Of a stretch of DNA of 64,000 nucleotides, positions 13,101-22,168 are shown piece by piece (within the stretch, counting starts at the first letter, position 1; each line of letters opens with the position of its first letter). The translations under genes were made by a program, and so were the position numbers. The stretch spans positions 15,872,823 to 15,936,822 of the forward strand of contig NC_088646.1 of the NCBI RefSeq assembly GCF_964019385.1, in the 5' to 3' direction. The DNA is from Sycon ciliatum. Its lineage: Eukaryota > Porifera > Calcarea > Leucosolenida > Sycettidae. The notes beneath the pieces were generated by a model. It ran no database searches. It saw only the letters and a list, made by a program, of their open reading frames with translations, and had not been told where the DNA came from.

Positions 13101-14303
13101 TAAGTTTTGGATTAACCGTTAAGGAATATGCCTTTTAAAATCGTTTCACCCCTAGTAACTACATGTACTTACATTGTAGTAGACATAGAGAATGTCTATG
13201 TAAGATTGTAGGAAGGTCCAAGAATGCTATCTCCTCTTTGCCTTTCTCTTATTTCAGTAGGTACAAGGGTACTTTGAAAACCTGTTTTTGCCACAGGATT
13301 TGAAAACCTGTTTTTGCCACAGGATTTGAAAATTACCAGTTGCCACTGCAGAATTAGTTGTTGCTGTACTGGATAGCTTCTCCGAGACTAACTGTAGCCG
13401 ATGGATTCTTGTATATGAGATGCATTGTGCTTGTAAAAACTTGCTTGCAGCAAATACTGTTTTGCTGAAGAGCTGTCTCTATGAATGTTATACTCTTGTT
13501 GCTGTCCAGCCGGTCATGCCAATTGCTCAGCCACCACCACCACATGTAGGTATGCACGCCCCGCGGCACTTTGCTCCCATGGTTCATCCGTCGGCTGCTG
13601 GAGGAATGGCACGCCCACAACAAGCCCAAGCAGCGCATTTCCTTCCACAGCAAGAAGTGGTACCAGGACGAGAAACAGGCAACCGTCCACCGATGAATCA
13701 GAGCTGGTCGCAAGAGTCAGGCTCTGTGACTGGATCAATGGGACCTGCAGCAGTCTCTGCACAACCAGCTGCTAGTTCATCGTGGCATCATCCGCCTACT
13801 GGAAACGTCTCTGCTGCCGCTCCTTCAGGTACTTTGCCATGAAGCTATACATATACATGCATTGAATTAACATCTGGGACTGTGTGATCTGCTGCTGGTT
13901 TTCACATGTTGATCATCAGATCATGTCATATCTGGTTGTAGTCAAGGCTTCATCATACCTGCCAATCATCCCGATTTGGCCAGGACTGTCCCGATATCGA
14001 GGGTGGTAATAGGCACCCCCAAAAGTGTATTTGTCGCAGGCATCACGGCTTCATTTGTGTACATTATCGTACCTAGGTACACATGTACATGCCTTGATAG
14101 TGTCTTCTATCACTAGCTGTGTACTGGCTGATACTGTGCCGTGCCTGTGTACATGTGCAGCATTCCGCAACAGTATATTATTCTATTGCTGGTGTTTGTG
14201 TTGTGTGTAAGGTGTTTCGCCCATCACTGGGGGTCAGGGCGTGACTCCTCAGCAGAACCCACCACCGTCGTCGTCCTATCCACAACCCCCGGGCCCCGTC
14301 TAG
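1..14303 (+). CDS. TANGO1/cTAGE5-like coiled-coil and proline-rich protein, 3' part of gene
   Basis: I join 13 coding exons: 1-46, 2912-3050, 3688-3789, 4017-4077, 5251-5286, 5667-5734, 6262-6338, 7594-7645, 9901-9923, 10676-10786, 12244-12275, 13510-13828 and 14212-14303. Every junction has AG/GT borders and the phases agree throughout, giving 385 codons and a TAG stop at 14301. The gene starts before the window. The first seven exons encode a heptad-rich coiled coil (for example [17 protein letters not shown] and [15 protein letters not shown]). The protein then turns abruptly into a Pro/Gly/Ser/Met-rich tail ([27 protein letters not shown]) that ends SYPQPPGPV. This layout and the residue pattern of the last coiled coil match the cytoplasmic end of TANGO1/cTAGE5. 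In that family the tail binds Sec23/Sec24 at ER exit sites for export of bulky cargo. Any luminal SH3 domain and membrane segment would lie upstream and are not visible. The domain layout is seen directly; the family name is an inference from remembered pattern. Another coiled-coil/proline-rich protein remains possible. Confidence 0.6.
424..483. repeat. Near-perfect 60-bp inverted repeat
   Basis: Two arms of about 30 bp, AATGAAACTCCAAACAAAC... and its reverse complement with 2-3 mismatches, lie back to back. The sequence could form a hairpin. It sits just beyond the 3'-truncated end of the minus-strand LINE. It is either a tiny MITE or an insertion scar. Confidence 0.6.
595..2490 (-). mobile_element. 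Decayed non-LTR retrotransposon (ORF1 and endonuclease region)
   Basis: This is read right to left on the minus strand. ORF1 pieces come first: a short coiled coil ([20 protein letters not shown], about 2450-2300), a basic stretch [11 protein letters not shown] (about 2140), and an ORF1 C-terminal-like block ([20 protein letters not shown], about 1800). An apurinic-endonuclease start follows ([16 protein letters not shown]...ETFLS, about 1480-1390). The endonuclease LTGDFNVDI block lies near 810-830. Several frameshifts and stops show that it is dead. No RT domain remains, so the 3' end is lost. A 270-bp TIR element (1033-1302) has inserted into the endonuclease part. It lies in the first intron of the TANGO1-like gene in antisense orientation. 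CR1/L2-like affiliation is an inference. Confidence 0.7.
1033..1302. mobile_element. MITE inside the LINE remnant
   Basis: The ends are inverted: AGTACTGTCGAGCGCCGAAG on the left matches the reverse complement of the right end (CAGTACTGTCGGGTGCCGAA). The interior has no coding capacity and repeats short 'AAGAACG...GGCTAG' words. It interrupts the endonuclease frame of the surrounding minus-strand LINE, so it is the younger insertion. Confidence 0.55.
3221..3380. mobile_element. 160-bp TA-flanked MITE
   Basis: The ends CAGGCGTGGCCGAAGAAATC and (reverse complement) CAGTTGTGGCCGAAGAAATT are inverted repeats. TA dinucleotides flank both ends (3219-3220, 3381-3382), as in Tc1/mariner/pogo-type insertions. 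It is non-coding and lies in an intron of the TANGO1-like gene. Confidence 0.6.
4551..4770 (-). repeat. Dispersed repeat, copy 1, with hammerhead-like core
   Basis: It starts TTTTTAAGGATGGCAATAAA and ends near CATCAGGAACC. It is about 80% alike over more than 200 bp to 38594-38870. On the minus strand, 4764-4701 reads AATGCTG - TTC - CTGATGAG - short stem - GAAA ... TTC - AGCGTT. This is a CUGAUGAG...GAAA core inside a 7-bp closing stem. The copy is nested in the TIR element at 4404-5142. Confidence 0.55.
4831..5012. mobile_element. GCGTCGGA MITE, copy 1
   Basis: This is one of three copies (also 11141-11330 and 14730-14922) of a 180-195 bp non-coding element. The family has inverted ends GCGTCGGAAGGTATTTTAG and GCGTCGGACACGGTACGGTC. 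The inner GTGGTACGGTCAGCCA...TAGTGACCGTACC block is conserved. The right end of this copy is degraded. Confidence 0.6.
7803..9008 (-). mobile_element. DIRS-like retroelement fragment (gag/RT start)
   Basis: A long minus-strand frame starts [15 protein letters not shown] and covers a gag-like region. It ends in [14 protein letters not shown], the block that precedes RT in DIRS-type elements. Past a 22-base C homopolymer (8382-8403; G on the minus strand) the RT continues in another frame: [38 protein letters not shown] and a LPFGLS...VFTK block. In-frame stops are present. The fragment stops before the catalytic YxDD region and is therefore dead. The two frames could reflect an original gag/RT shift or slippage in the homopolymer. 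It lies antisense in an intron of the TANGO1-like gene. Confidence 0.7.
9179..9590. mobile_element. PIF/Harbinger-type MITE, copy A
   Basis: The ends GGCTGCAACCACACTAGGTA and (reverse complement) GGCCGCAATCACACTACGTA are TIRs. They are flanked by TTA on both sides (9176-9178, 9591-9593). TTA duplication and GGC...CACACT ends are the PIF/Harbinger signature. It shares its ends with 55407-56264. No transposase is seen. Confidence 0.7.
10202..10382. mobile_element. TA-flanked MITE with CCGTATTTCCCC ends
   Basis: The left CCGTATTTCCCCGAATATA and the reverse complement of the right CCGTATTTCCCCAATTATAA are inverted. TA flanks both ends (10200-10201, 10383-10384). The interior repeats 'GCGACTTATAATCGAG'. 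It is a mariner-like non-autonomous element in an intron. Confidence 0.65.
10402..10556. repeat. GT-rich degenerate microsatellite
   Basis: The tract alternates GTGTGTCTGTGT/GTACGTGTGTGTC, with a 26-28 bp higher-order repeat (TCTATGTATCTGTGTACGTG). It makes long Cys/Val or His/Thr frames in all six phases, none of which is a gene. Confidence 0.8.
11141..11330. mobile_element. GCGTCGGA MITE, copy 2 (best preserved)
   Basis: The copy runs from GGCCGTCGGAAGGTATTTTA to GTGACCGTACCGTGTCCGAC. It is closely similar to copy 1 (4831-5012) and copy 3 (14730-14922). It is non-coding. Confidence 0.65.
11687..12115. mobile_element. TIR element with about 105-bp inverted ends
   Basis: The left end (11688-11796) and the right end (12012-12114) are inverted copies. 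Both carry internal 'TGACTGACACT' tandem words and end in AAGAAGGTGGCTGCTCC. The 215-bp core holds an 84-codon frame starting [14 protein letters not shown], which I cannot assign. Probably non-autonomous; it lies in an intron of the TANGO1-like gene. Confidence 0.65.
12554..13154. mobile_element. hAT-type MITE with perfect 8-bp target duplication
   Basis: The TIRs TAGGGGTGAAAGGAT and TAGGGGTGAAACGAT (reverse complement of the right end) are flanked by GTAACTAC on both sides (12546-12553, 13155-13162). An 8-bp duplication is diagnostic of hAT. The interior is AT-rich with TCGATTA words and lacks a transposase. A related element is at 39049-39502. Confidence 0.8.
13260..13335. repeat. Short tandem duplication
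   Basis: The unit TTTGAAAACCTGTTTTTGCC, followed by ACAGGA, occurs twice in direct tandem, followed by a partial third copy. It is intronic with no evident function. Confidence 0.7.
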
Positions 14304-14729
14304 AAGAACGGTAAGTTGTACTTTTCTTGAAGCTTGTAATATTGCACTGATTCGTATGTACGTAGACCTATGCATTACTGCATAGTATAAACCCTTTGCA
14401 ATTTGCATGTTAACTTGCCGCAATACTGCTCCTGAGCGACCCAGATTTACATGTAATGGAGAACAAATGGGGAACAATTTACGCACAAAGTGTGTGTGAA
14501 TCAGTGAATTTCCGGCACCACACGCATTTAGGGTGACACGCACGGTCTTTGTCTTTCGGCTGGAGCTAAAAAAAGGACACCTGGGGAACTCCTCTGACTG
14601 CACGCGAGTGCTCGGCATGAAGTCAAGCCAATCTGGGTGTTTGCTCTTCCCTTCCGTATCCCTTTCAGTGCAAAGCAAAACCTGCACGTTCTCCACTGAT
14701 TGAATTTGTTCACGGTATCTCAAGGCAAG

Positions 14730-14922
14730 GGCGTCGGAAGGTATTTTAGGGTCGTACGGTCAGCCACCTGAAGTTCAATTTGCTCGTGGGGTTGGGGTGT
14801 TTCCTCTGAAAAGTTTCGAAAATAAGTGCCCAAATCAGTTCCTTTTACTTCAGTATTGATTCACAGGGTACCAGGGGGCAAAGTGTGGTACGGCCATAGT
14901 GACCGTAGCGTGTCCGACGGCC
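14730..14922. mobile_element. GCGTCGGA MITE, copy 3
   Basis: It starts GGCGTCGGAAGGTATTTTAG and ends TAGCGTGTCCGACG. It is flanked by related CAAGG words on both sides, a possible short target duplication. It lies downstream of the TANGO1-like stop codon. Confidence 0.6.
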
Positions 14923-15000
14923 TTGCAAGGGAAGCACTGAAGAGCCATCCACATTCAAAGGGTCTATACCCAGGCGAATGCGGTACTACATTGTAGTATA

Positions 15001-15148
15001 TGTGGCCGTGTGTGTGTGGCTGTGTGTGTGGCTGTGTGTGTGGCTGTGTGTGTGTGTGTGGCTGTGTGTATGTGGCTGTGTGTGTGTGTGTGTGTGTGCG
15101 GCTGCGTGTGGCTATGTGGGTGGGTGGGTGGGTGGGTGGGTGGGTAGG
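15001..15148. repeat. GTGTGGCT and GGGT minisatellite
   Basis: Repeats of GTGTGTGTGGCT run into GGGTGGGT tandem units. The final G-rich part (15118-15147) could form a G-quadruplex. It lies downstream of the TANGO1-like gene. Confidence 0.75.
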
Positions 15149-16470
15149 TGTGCTGACTTCGAAATTGCCAGTGCAAAGTTGCTAACTTAACTGTGTTGCT
15201 TCTTTGCTTTCTTGTGTTTATAGATGTTTGCTGGATCGCATCTTGAATTTTTGAAGTATTTCCTGAAGGTGAAAGGAAGGCTTGTCCAGACTCATGGGTA
15301 TTGTGACTTCCAAGATTGATTTGATGTATATTTTATTATAACTGCTACTGCTGCTGCTGCTGCTAGGTGCTGATAGTAGCTAAATGATCCTTGACTCTGC
15401 TTTGCATCCAGCTGTTTCAGGGAGCATAGGAAATGCTTGTTATGACTTCCCAGATTTATGACGTCCAAGTTTTTTCTTGAAACTCTCATATGGAATTTGA
15501 CCAGAGGAATGCTACTGGTCCACGCTCTTCTGAAGCTATTGAAATTCCTGCTAGCATCGTCCTATTTATTCTACAGTACTGGCTGTACTTGTGGATGCTG
15601 TGTTTTTCATTGCTTCTGTTTGTCCATATTCGGTGTGTATGTGTGGGCATGTGATGTTTCACTCTGTGAACGCACATGCCGCATACATTGATTATCGTTT
15701 TGGGCTTCTTGCTCTATGTTTGTTTGTTTTTGTATCAGTACTGTTGTTTTCTGTCCGTGTACATTCGTTTACTGAGTCCAGTACTTGTACATGCCATTGT
15801 ATACTGTGTGCTGTGCATGCAGTTGTTGCTCCCTGTCCTCGCCCGGAGTGTGTACTCATAAGTATGGTACATGACTGTACATGCGCTGGCTGTATTGCCC
15901 TTTTGCCCATTATGCTGTTGCTACTGCATGCTGTAGTGTATTTGCTTACTCTGATGTGACCAGTGGTCATGTATTCATCTCACGGTTTGATTTTTCAAAG
16001 TCGCGTATCCAATTCTCCCCGAAATGATTGTTTTCTACTTTCCTCTATGTCAAGCAACGGCAATATCAGTACCAGTATGAGTATGTCACCTATTTTGATC
16101 TGGTGTTCATGTACGTGTCCACTGCAACTGGTTGCAGTCATGACAGCATCTGCACAATGACGTCATGATTATTATTCTACGCTGTGTATGTGTTGATGTG
16201 CTGACTGAGTGGCGGGCACACTGTGAAACACTCTGCATTACAGCAAACGAACGTGTTGGATCCACATCCTTATGCTTACAAGATCTGATCCGAAATCTGA
16301 TGTTGATGTCAGTGATGAAAGGGAAAGTAGTCTCGGAATGTTGTTTCAAAGGTCTTGGAAGCATTTTGCTGTGTACCCAGCGACATCTTTTGTTGTCATC
16401 TAGAGTAGGGAAACACTTCGCGAGACGGTATAGCAATGGGGCAAATAACTTGAAATAAGTTAAGCTTTAA

Positions 16471-17338
16471 AGGGGAAGTTAAGGCTAAAATCAAAAATTT
16501 CACCAGTTGTAGTCTTCGGGGTGCTGAGTCGAATGGTCGGCAGTCGTGGTCCGAGGAAGCTGAGACGCTCCCTTCCTACTTTAATCCCAATCGAACTCGT
16601 GCACTTCCACCGAAACTGGGTGACTGCGCCCTACTAGATGGGGATTTGTATGCAAAATGTCACTAAAAGCGCCATGTCGTTCTTATAAAAGCACGGATGA
16701 CCGCGATTGGCCCATATGTTGTAGTCTTTTGGACGCTGAGTCGACTGGTTTTGGTCCGAAAAGGCTGCGATGCAGCGCTCCTCCTTTATTCCCAATCGAA
16801 CATGGTTGAACAAGCGGTCACGTGCTCCTGGGTGCCCAAATCACCTGGTTACCACGCCAGCAGGCGACAACTTTCACACCAAGGTTCAACTCGAGTGACA
16901 GGACTGCACCCAAAAAAGGTCAAACAGGCTAGTAAGTTGTACCCTGCAGGCACGGTGACCAGGTGACTGGTGTACGCAGGAGCACGTGACCGCTTGTTCA
17001 ACCATGTTCGATTGGGAATAAAGGAGGAACGCTGCATTGCAGCCTTTTCGGACCAAAACCAGTCGACTCAGCGTCCAAAAGACTACAACATATGGGCCAA
17101 TCGCGGTCATCCGTGCTTTTATAAGAACGGCATGGTGCTTTTACTAAGTTTTAGTGACATTTTGCATACAAATCCCCATCTAGTAGGGCGCAGTCACCCA
17201 GTTTCGGTGGAAGTGCGCGAGTTCGATTGGGATTAAAGTAGGAAGGGAGCGTCTCAGCTTCCTCGGACCACGACCATTCGACTCAGCACCCCGAAGACTA
17301 CAACTGGTGAAATTTTGATTTTAGCCTTAACTTCCCCT
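16471..17338. mobile_element. TTAA-flanked foldback element, copy 1
   Basis: The 868-bp element is palindromic over nearly its whole length. It opens AGGGGAAGTTAAGGCTAAAA and closes with the complement. The interior motifs (GTAGTCTTTTGGACGCTGAG, CAATCGAACATGGTTGAACA) recur inverted in the other half. The flanks are TTAA (16467-16470) and TTAG, a one-base decay of TTAA. Two more copies lie at 28586-29446 and 44950-45811. A TTAA target suggests piggyBac or Kolobok mobilisation. No transposase is present. Confidence 0.75.
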
Positions 17339-17915
17339 TTAGAAGTCAACTCTTTCGCCGCGACGGGCACTATCCTGTATTTCCCATAGGCCGGAAAGTA
17401 TGAATCAGGCTAGAGTTATTGACATGTTGTGCTGTGGATCTACTTTGTTGTCAGTGCCATGACTTCATCTTGAACTGTTCCTGTTTCTTGTCTTGTGAAA
17501 TGCTCGATGAGATGAGGAATCCTGGCCGAACAGAAATCTGTATCCAAATCGATTTCGGTCACAGTATTGATTCGGTCTCCATCACATTAAAACAACTAAT
17601 TACTTTCTTTTTTCATTTTCATGAAATTACTTGGTGATGATTACAATGCCATGTTGTTGTCCTATTGGCATTGAAAACTCCTCTCACTGCTCTACATGAC
17701 TGTGTAGCTTTCTGAGTCCAGAACTTTGCGGTCGGACCAAGTCACTGCATGGCCAGGAGAGACGAGTGTTGGGTGACGATCCACTCTTCAGCGTATTTAT
17801 TATAAAAACCTTCATTTCCACATGTAGGCTATATATACTAATAAGTATAAGAGCTTTTAAATATGCACTCTTGCTTTTAAAATTATACCGTCACGGCTGT
17901 ACAGTCATGTAAGCA

Positions 17916-18115
17916 NNNNNNNNNNNNNNNNNNNNNNNNNNNNNNNNNNNNNNNNNNNNNNNNNNNNNNNNNNNNNNNNNNNNNNNNNNNNNNNNNNNNN
18001 NNNNNNNNNNNNNNNNNNNNNNNNNNNNNNNNNNNNNNNNNNNNNNNNNNNNNNNNNNNNNNNNNNNNNNNNNNNNNNNNNNNNNNNNNNNNNNNNNNNN
18101 NNNNNNNNNNNNNNN
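17916..18115. other. Assembly gap (200 N)
   Basis: An exact 200-base run of N, bordered on the right by a G homopolymer (18139-18157). A round size implies a scaffold placeholder of unknown true length. Confidence 0.99.
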
Positions 18116-18601
18116 AGAGTAAAATAAGCTCGGGTCGTGGGGGGGGGGGGGGGGGGGTACTGTGCAGGACTGGAGCAGGAGTTTGGGAGAATTGTGTCCC
18201 TTCCCTCCCCTGGTCACAATACTGAACACCGACGAAATCTTTCGATGCTCCGTAACGATCATGTAGGTTACATGACTGATTTTACATGTATGTGAACCCA
18301 CAAGCAAGATGCATATACTACATGTATACATGTAGTATGAAGAGTAAAATACGCTGGGAGCTTATGTACGAGTAGACTCTACTCTTGCTAGTATTTATTC
18401 GACTTGGTAGATTCAAGTTAGTTGATCAGATCTATCAAGAGTACAAGAATACGAAGTAGTGGTTGCGACTCTGCGACTCAAGAGTACAAGAACATTAAAA
18501 ATTAATGTACTCTTGTACACATGTATAAACAACTAGCAGCACCCCCGCCAGCGTTGCCTGGCCGAATGTGGCATGCGGGTGAAGCAAGTACATGAACAGC
18601 A

Positions 18602-18668
18602 CACGTGCTCAGCACGTGGTGGCCAGACCGCTGAAGTCCTGGTGATCACCAGGACTTCAGCGGTCTGG
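18602..18668. repeat. 46-bp perfect palindrome and adjacent short one
   Basis: 18623-18668 equals its own reverse complement over all 46 bases: CCAGACCGCTGAAGTCCTGG, the centre TGATCA, and then the complement. Just upstream, 18602-18618 is CACGTGCT-C-AGCACGTG, another perfect inverted repeat with a one-base spacer. It could extrude as a cruciform, or mark a fold-back assembly junction. Confidence 0.85.
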
Positions 18669-18974
18669 TGAGGGAGGTTCTTCATCGTTGGAAGGAGAAG
18701 GAGGGACGTCTGTTACGCCTTCGGGAGGCTGGTCAGGGTTGTCCATCACCTGGTGGCGGATGAAGCGGCTCAAAAAATTCATAAACTTACGAACAAAAGT
18801 GCGATGCGCTCTTCACTGTCTGCAGATCAGATGCAGAGTGCAGTCAGTGCAGATCTTTTGTATCCTTTTGTTGCAGATGTTTCGTTTTGCAGAGAACGGT
18901 TCACGTGGTCCGCAGCGCTTGTGCGGCTGCTAGTGCTACCTATGCCTATGCCTATGGCCTGCCTAGGCTAGGTG

Positions 18975-19275
18975 GCTACATGATTCGCACGCTTCGCGTG
19001 CTCAGTGCTTCTGCTCGCGGCTGCTACTGCTACTCGTACTGATCGTGTCTGCTATAGTATAAGCGCTACCACCGTACCTACACTGTTCGCACGCTTCGCG
19101 TGCTCAGCACGTGGTGGTGGCTACACGATTCGAACGCTTCGCGTGCTCAGTGCTTCTGTGGCTGCTTCCGCTAGCTACACGATTCGCACGCTTCGCGTGC
19201 TCAGTGCTTCTGCGGCCGCTAGCTACACTGTGCTACACTGTTCGCACGCTTCGCGTGCTCAGGGCAGCGCTGCTC
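18975..19275. repeat. Tandem array with CACGCTTCGCGTG hairpin core
   Basis: At least five imperfect units carry the core TTCGCACGCTTCGCGTGCTC, spaced 40-105 bp apart, separated by AGTGCTTCTG...GCTGCT linkers. The core itself pairs as CACGC-TTC-GCGTG. The array translates into repeating 'TIRTLRVLSAS' units, but no gene context supports coding. Confidence 0.7.
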
Positions 19276-19293
19276 CGCAGCGCTAGCGCTTCA

Positions 19294-19399
19294 GCGTGAC
19301 ACAAAAACACACGTCACAGGTGCCTCTTCTTTATAAGGAGCGTGACACACACACACACACACACACAGACACACGTCACAGGTGCCTCTCTTTTATAAG
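19294..19399. repeat. About 60-bp tandem duplication with a CA tract
   Basis: The unit GCGTGACACA...CACACGTCACAGGTGCCTCT...TTTATAAG appears twice. The second copy has an expanded CA tract. Each copy contains a TTATAA word, so TATA-like boxes are duplicated about 540-600 bp upstream of the INO80E-like start codon. Confidence 0.6.
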
Positions 19400-19574
19400 T
19401 AAAGATGGATCTATCAATCCACCGTCGGCTTGCCAACAACACTCAACAGTGATCGTGAACAAGTGACAACAATCGGTAGCTAGCGGCGCAGCGCGGCCGC
19501 GTCTGGTTAGGAAATCGGTAGCGGTCGCCCCCCGGCCCCGCGCCTAGTGCATGCTTGTCGGCTGATCACTTTCA

Positions 19575-19582
19575 TGACGTCA
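19575..19582. promoter_or_regulatory. Palindromic CRE site (TGACGTCA) upstream of the INO80E-like gene
   Basis: A consensus CREB/ATF site lies about 350 bp before the ATG at 19931, next to a GC-rich block (19480-19550). The match is seen directly. A promoter role is inferred from position only. Confidence 0.35.
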
Positions 19583-19930
19583 CGGACAGTCTCCTAGTAG
19601 AGTATTTTTCGTTCAAAACAGTGCTTGAGCTTTGCATGCTGTTTCACCTGAATTATTATTTTCCAAGCAACGATGCAGTTTGTTTGATTTTGACTTTCAC
19701 AAGTAAAGTTAGTTTCGTTTGTTACCTGATTCCTGATAGCATCAAGGCAGTATTCATGTAGAACTTCGCCGTCGCCGTTATAATTATAGTGTTTGTCAAT
19801 GTGACGGAGCTTGTCATTGAGTGTTGATATCCGAATCGGCATACGAGCAGGCTACCCACATTATCATCATTTTCTTGTTTTGCTTATTGAATACGTTGCC
19901 TGATTGATTACCCCGCTACATCCTCTGGCC

Positions 19931-21021
19931 ATGTCAGAATATCGCGCAAAGTATAAGCGCCTCAAGGCGAAGCTCAAATACTTGGTTTATGTACGTACAT
20001 ACTCCTGTCTCTGTTGGCCTTGAATGAATTGGGCACCCATCGTGGAACGTTATATTTTCAATCTGATTTATTAGGAACAAGAATGTTTTGTGGAGGAAAT
20101 GAGAAAAACTCAGCGGAAACTGGTGCGAGTATCAAGAGATAAAAGGTAAGTGGCCGGAATTGGGATACACCGTACAAACATGTAATTTATGCGCTAGTAT
20201 TGTTTTGTTTAATAGGTATTTTGTTTTCACATGTACAACATTGTACATCCATATTACACCACAAGGGAAGCTGGCTGTAGTACTGTAAAACACACCACAA
20301 ATTAACAGTGTCAATACACAGTGTAGACTCAGTAATATGCATACAAACAATTACAGTAGGGGATATCAGTTATCCAAGCACCATGGGAACAAGGGGACTC
20401 CAAACCACTCACACATGCGACCACATTTCATGCAACATCTATTGGTGGTGGCGCGCTTTAGCTGTGCACTTAGATTGGACGTTTGGCCTGCCACCTGTAC
20501 ATGCATTGGCATGTGTAGCGCAGCTATTGTGTTTGCTTTGTGCGTGTGGTAGACGTGCGACACACTGCTGTGCTGAGATATCTGTTGACGATGTGTTGTG
20601 AAGAAGAGTGTGGAAAGTAGGGGTGGATGTGGGCCTGAAAGCAGTGGAGCTGTGCTTCAATAACTACAGAATTAGCCCTGTAGATATTTCTTCATTTTGG
20701 AGATGCAACGCCGAGGGGATGGAATGTACTAGTAGTAGTACGGTAGTCGGTACCATAGCAGGTAATTTTACTAAAGCAAAGGTGGATAGCTGCTGCATGC
20801 TTACCAGGGTGCTTATTGTTCAGTACTAGTATTGGTTATGAAAGTGTGAGGGCTTGTGATCAAGTCTGGGTGTGCTTAATATAAACGCACGCTGACTTGA
20901 CGATGAATCAATACAATTGCTGTGTATCTTTATTTGTGTCTGGACCTATCTGCATGTGCAGCTTTCTGCTTGATCGCTTGATAAAGTACGAGACTGTACC
21001 ACCATCTTCCTCTGGTAAGGC

Positions 21022-21084
<63 letters not shown>

Positions 21085-21537
21085 TGTGTGTACGTGTGTG
21101 TGTATGTGTACGTGTGTGTGTTGTGTGCGTGCGTGCGCACGCATTTGGTTGGGAAGCAGTGGAGCTTATCAGTTTCAGAACAGCAAGAATAAGACGAGTA
21201 CTCATGCTCTGAGGATATTCTTCTGTTGCTGACTGCTTAGCTGTGTTGTTATTGAGTGGCTTTGGGAGAAGCTCACCTGGTCGGCTGACTGGAAATGAAG
21301 AACATTTTTGGTAATCCCTCATTATGTTTCATTCTGGCACATTCAGATGACGAAGCAACGGCTTCTTCCTCGTCAGATGATGAGCTTCATGAAATGAAGG
21401 TGAGATACTACTGCAGCATTGTAACTCACAGGTCATATGTAGGCATGCAAGTAACAGAATATAGGCACCACTTTTGCAATACAGTGTACTAGTAGTAGCT
21501 GAAGCAATGATGGGTAGTGGTGTTAATGGTGTTAATA

Positions 21538-21573
<36 letters not shown>

Positions 21574-22069
21574 TTGTGGATGATGCAGTACTAGTTTTGA
21601 CAATGAGTTGCAAGGCACAGTACAGGTATCATGATTCATGGCTGTAACTTATAGGCCATGCTGGCAAACTGCTGCTGTCAGTGGTGCTGTCAGTGGTGCT
21701 GTCAGTGGAAGACACGAGAGCATAGTAACTACATGTACGTAATGTACAATTAGGCTGGCAACTACTTCGTAGTGTCCTCTTCAGTGATGGCGAGGGAAAT
21801 TGCTGATATGACACCTGGACAGAAATGGCCCTCGGTTTGTGCCCTTACTCTGAGTGTTGATGGTGGATAAACACATCTAATCCGAGTCAATGATGTTGCT
21901 GAGTGTGGTTGGTATAATCCGAGTCAATGATGTTGCTGAGTGTGGTTGGTATAATCCGAGTCAATGATGTTGCTGAGTGTGGTTGGTATAATCCGAGTCA
22001 ATGATGTTGCTGAGTGTGGTTGGGTCCCAGAGGCGCACATGCGCTGGTAGGAATGCAATGCAAGAACCG

Positions 22070-22168
<99 letters not shown>

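Larger units (their letters stand above)
14304..16470 (+). other. 3' flank of the TANGO1-like gene
   Basis: A strong GTAAGT donor at 14312, nine bases after the stop codon, suggests the 3' UTR is spliced. A possible 3' UTR exon starts after the AG at about 15223. The stretch also holds a 190-bp MITE (14730-14922) and GTGTGGCT/GGGT minisatellite tracts (15001-15148). No further coding exon is convincing here. Confidence 0.4.

Noticed and set aside
13485..13775. Alternative Cys-rich frame over the large TANGO1-like exon ([16 protein letters not shown])
   Set aside because: The phase-consistent frame with proline-rich sequence continues from the 32-nt exon and into the terminal exon. The Cys frame does not.
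16697..17236. Repeated frames MTAIGPYVVVFWTLSRLVLV and MHTNPHLVGRSHPVSVEV, seen on both strands at three loci
   Set aside because: They are readings of the palindromic TTAA foldback element. Equal openness on both strands and the inverted structure argue against coding.
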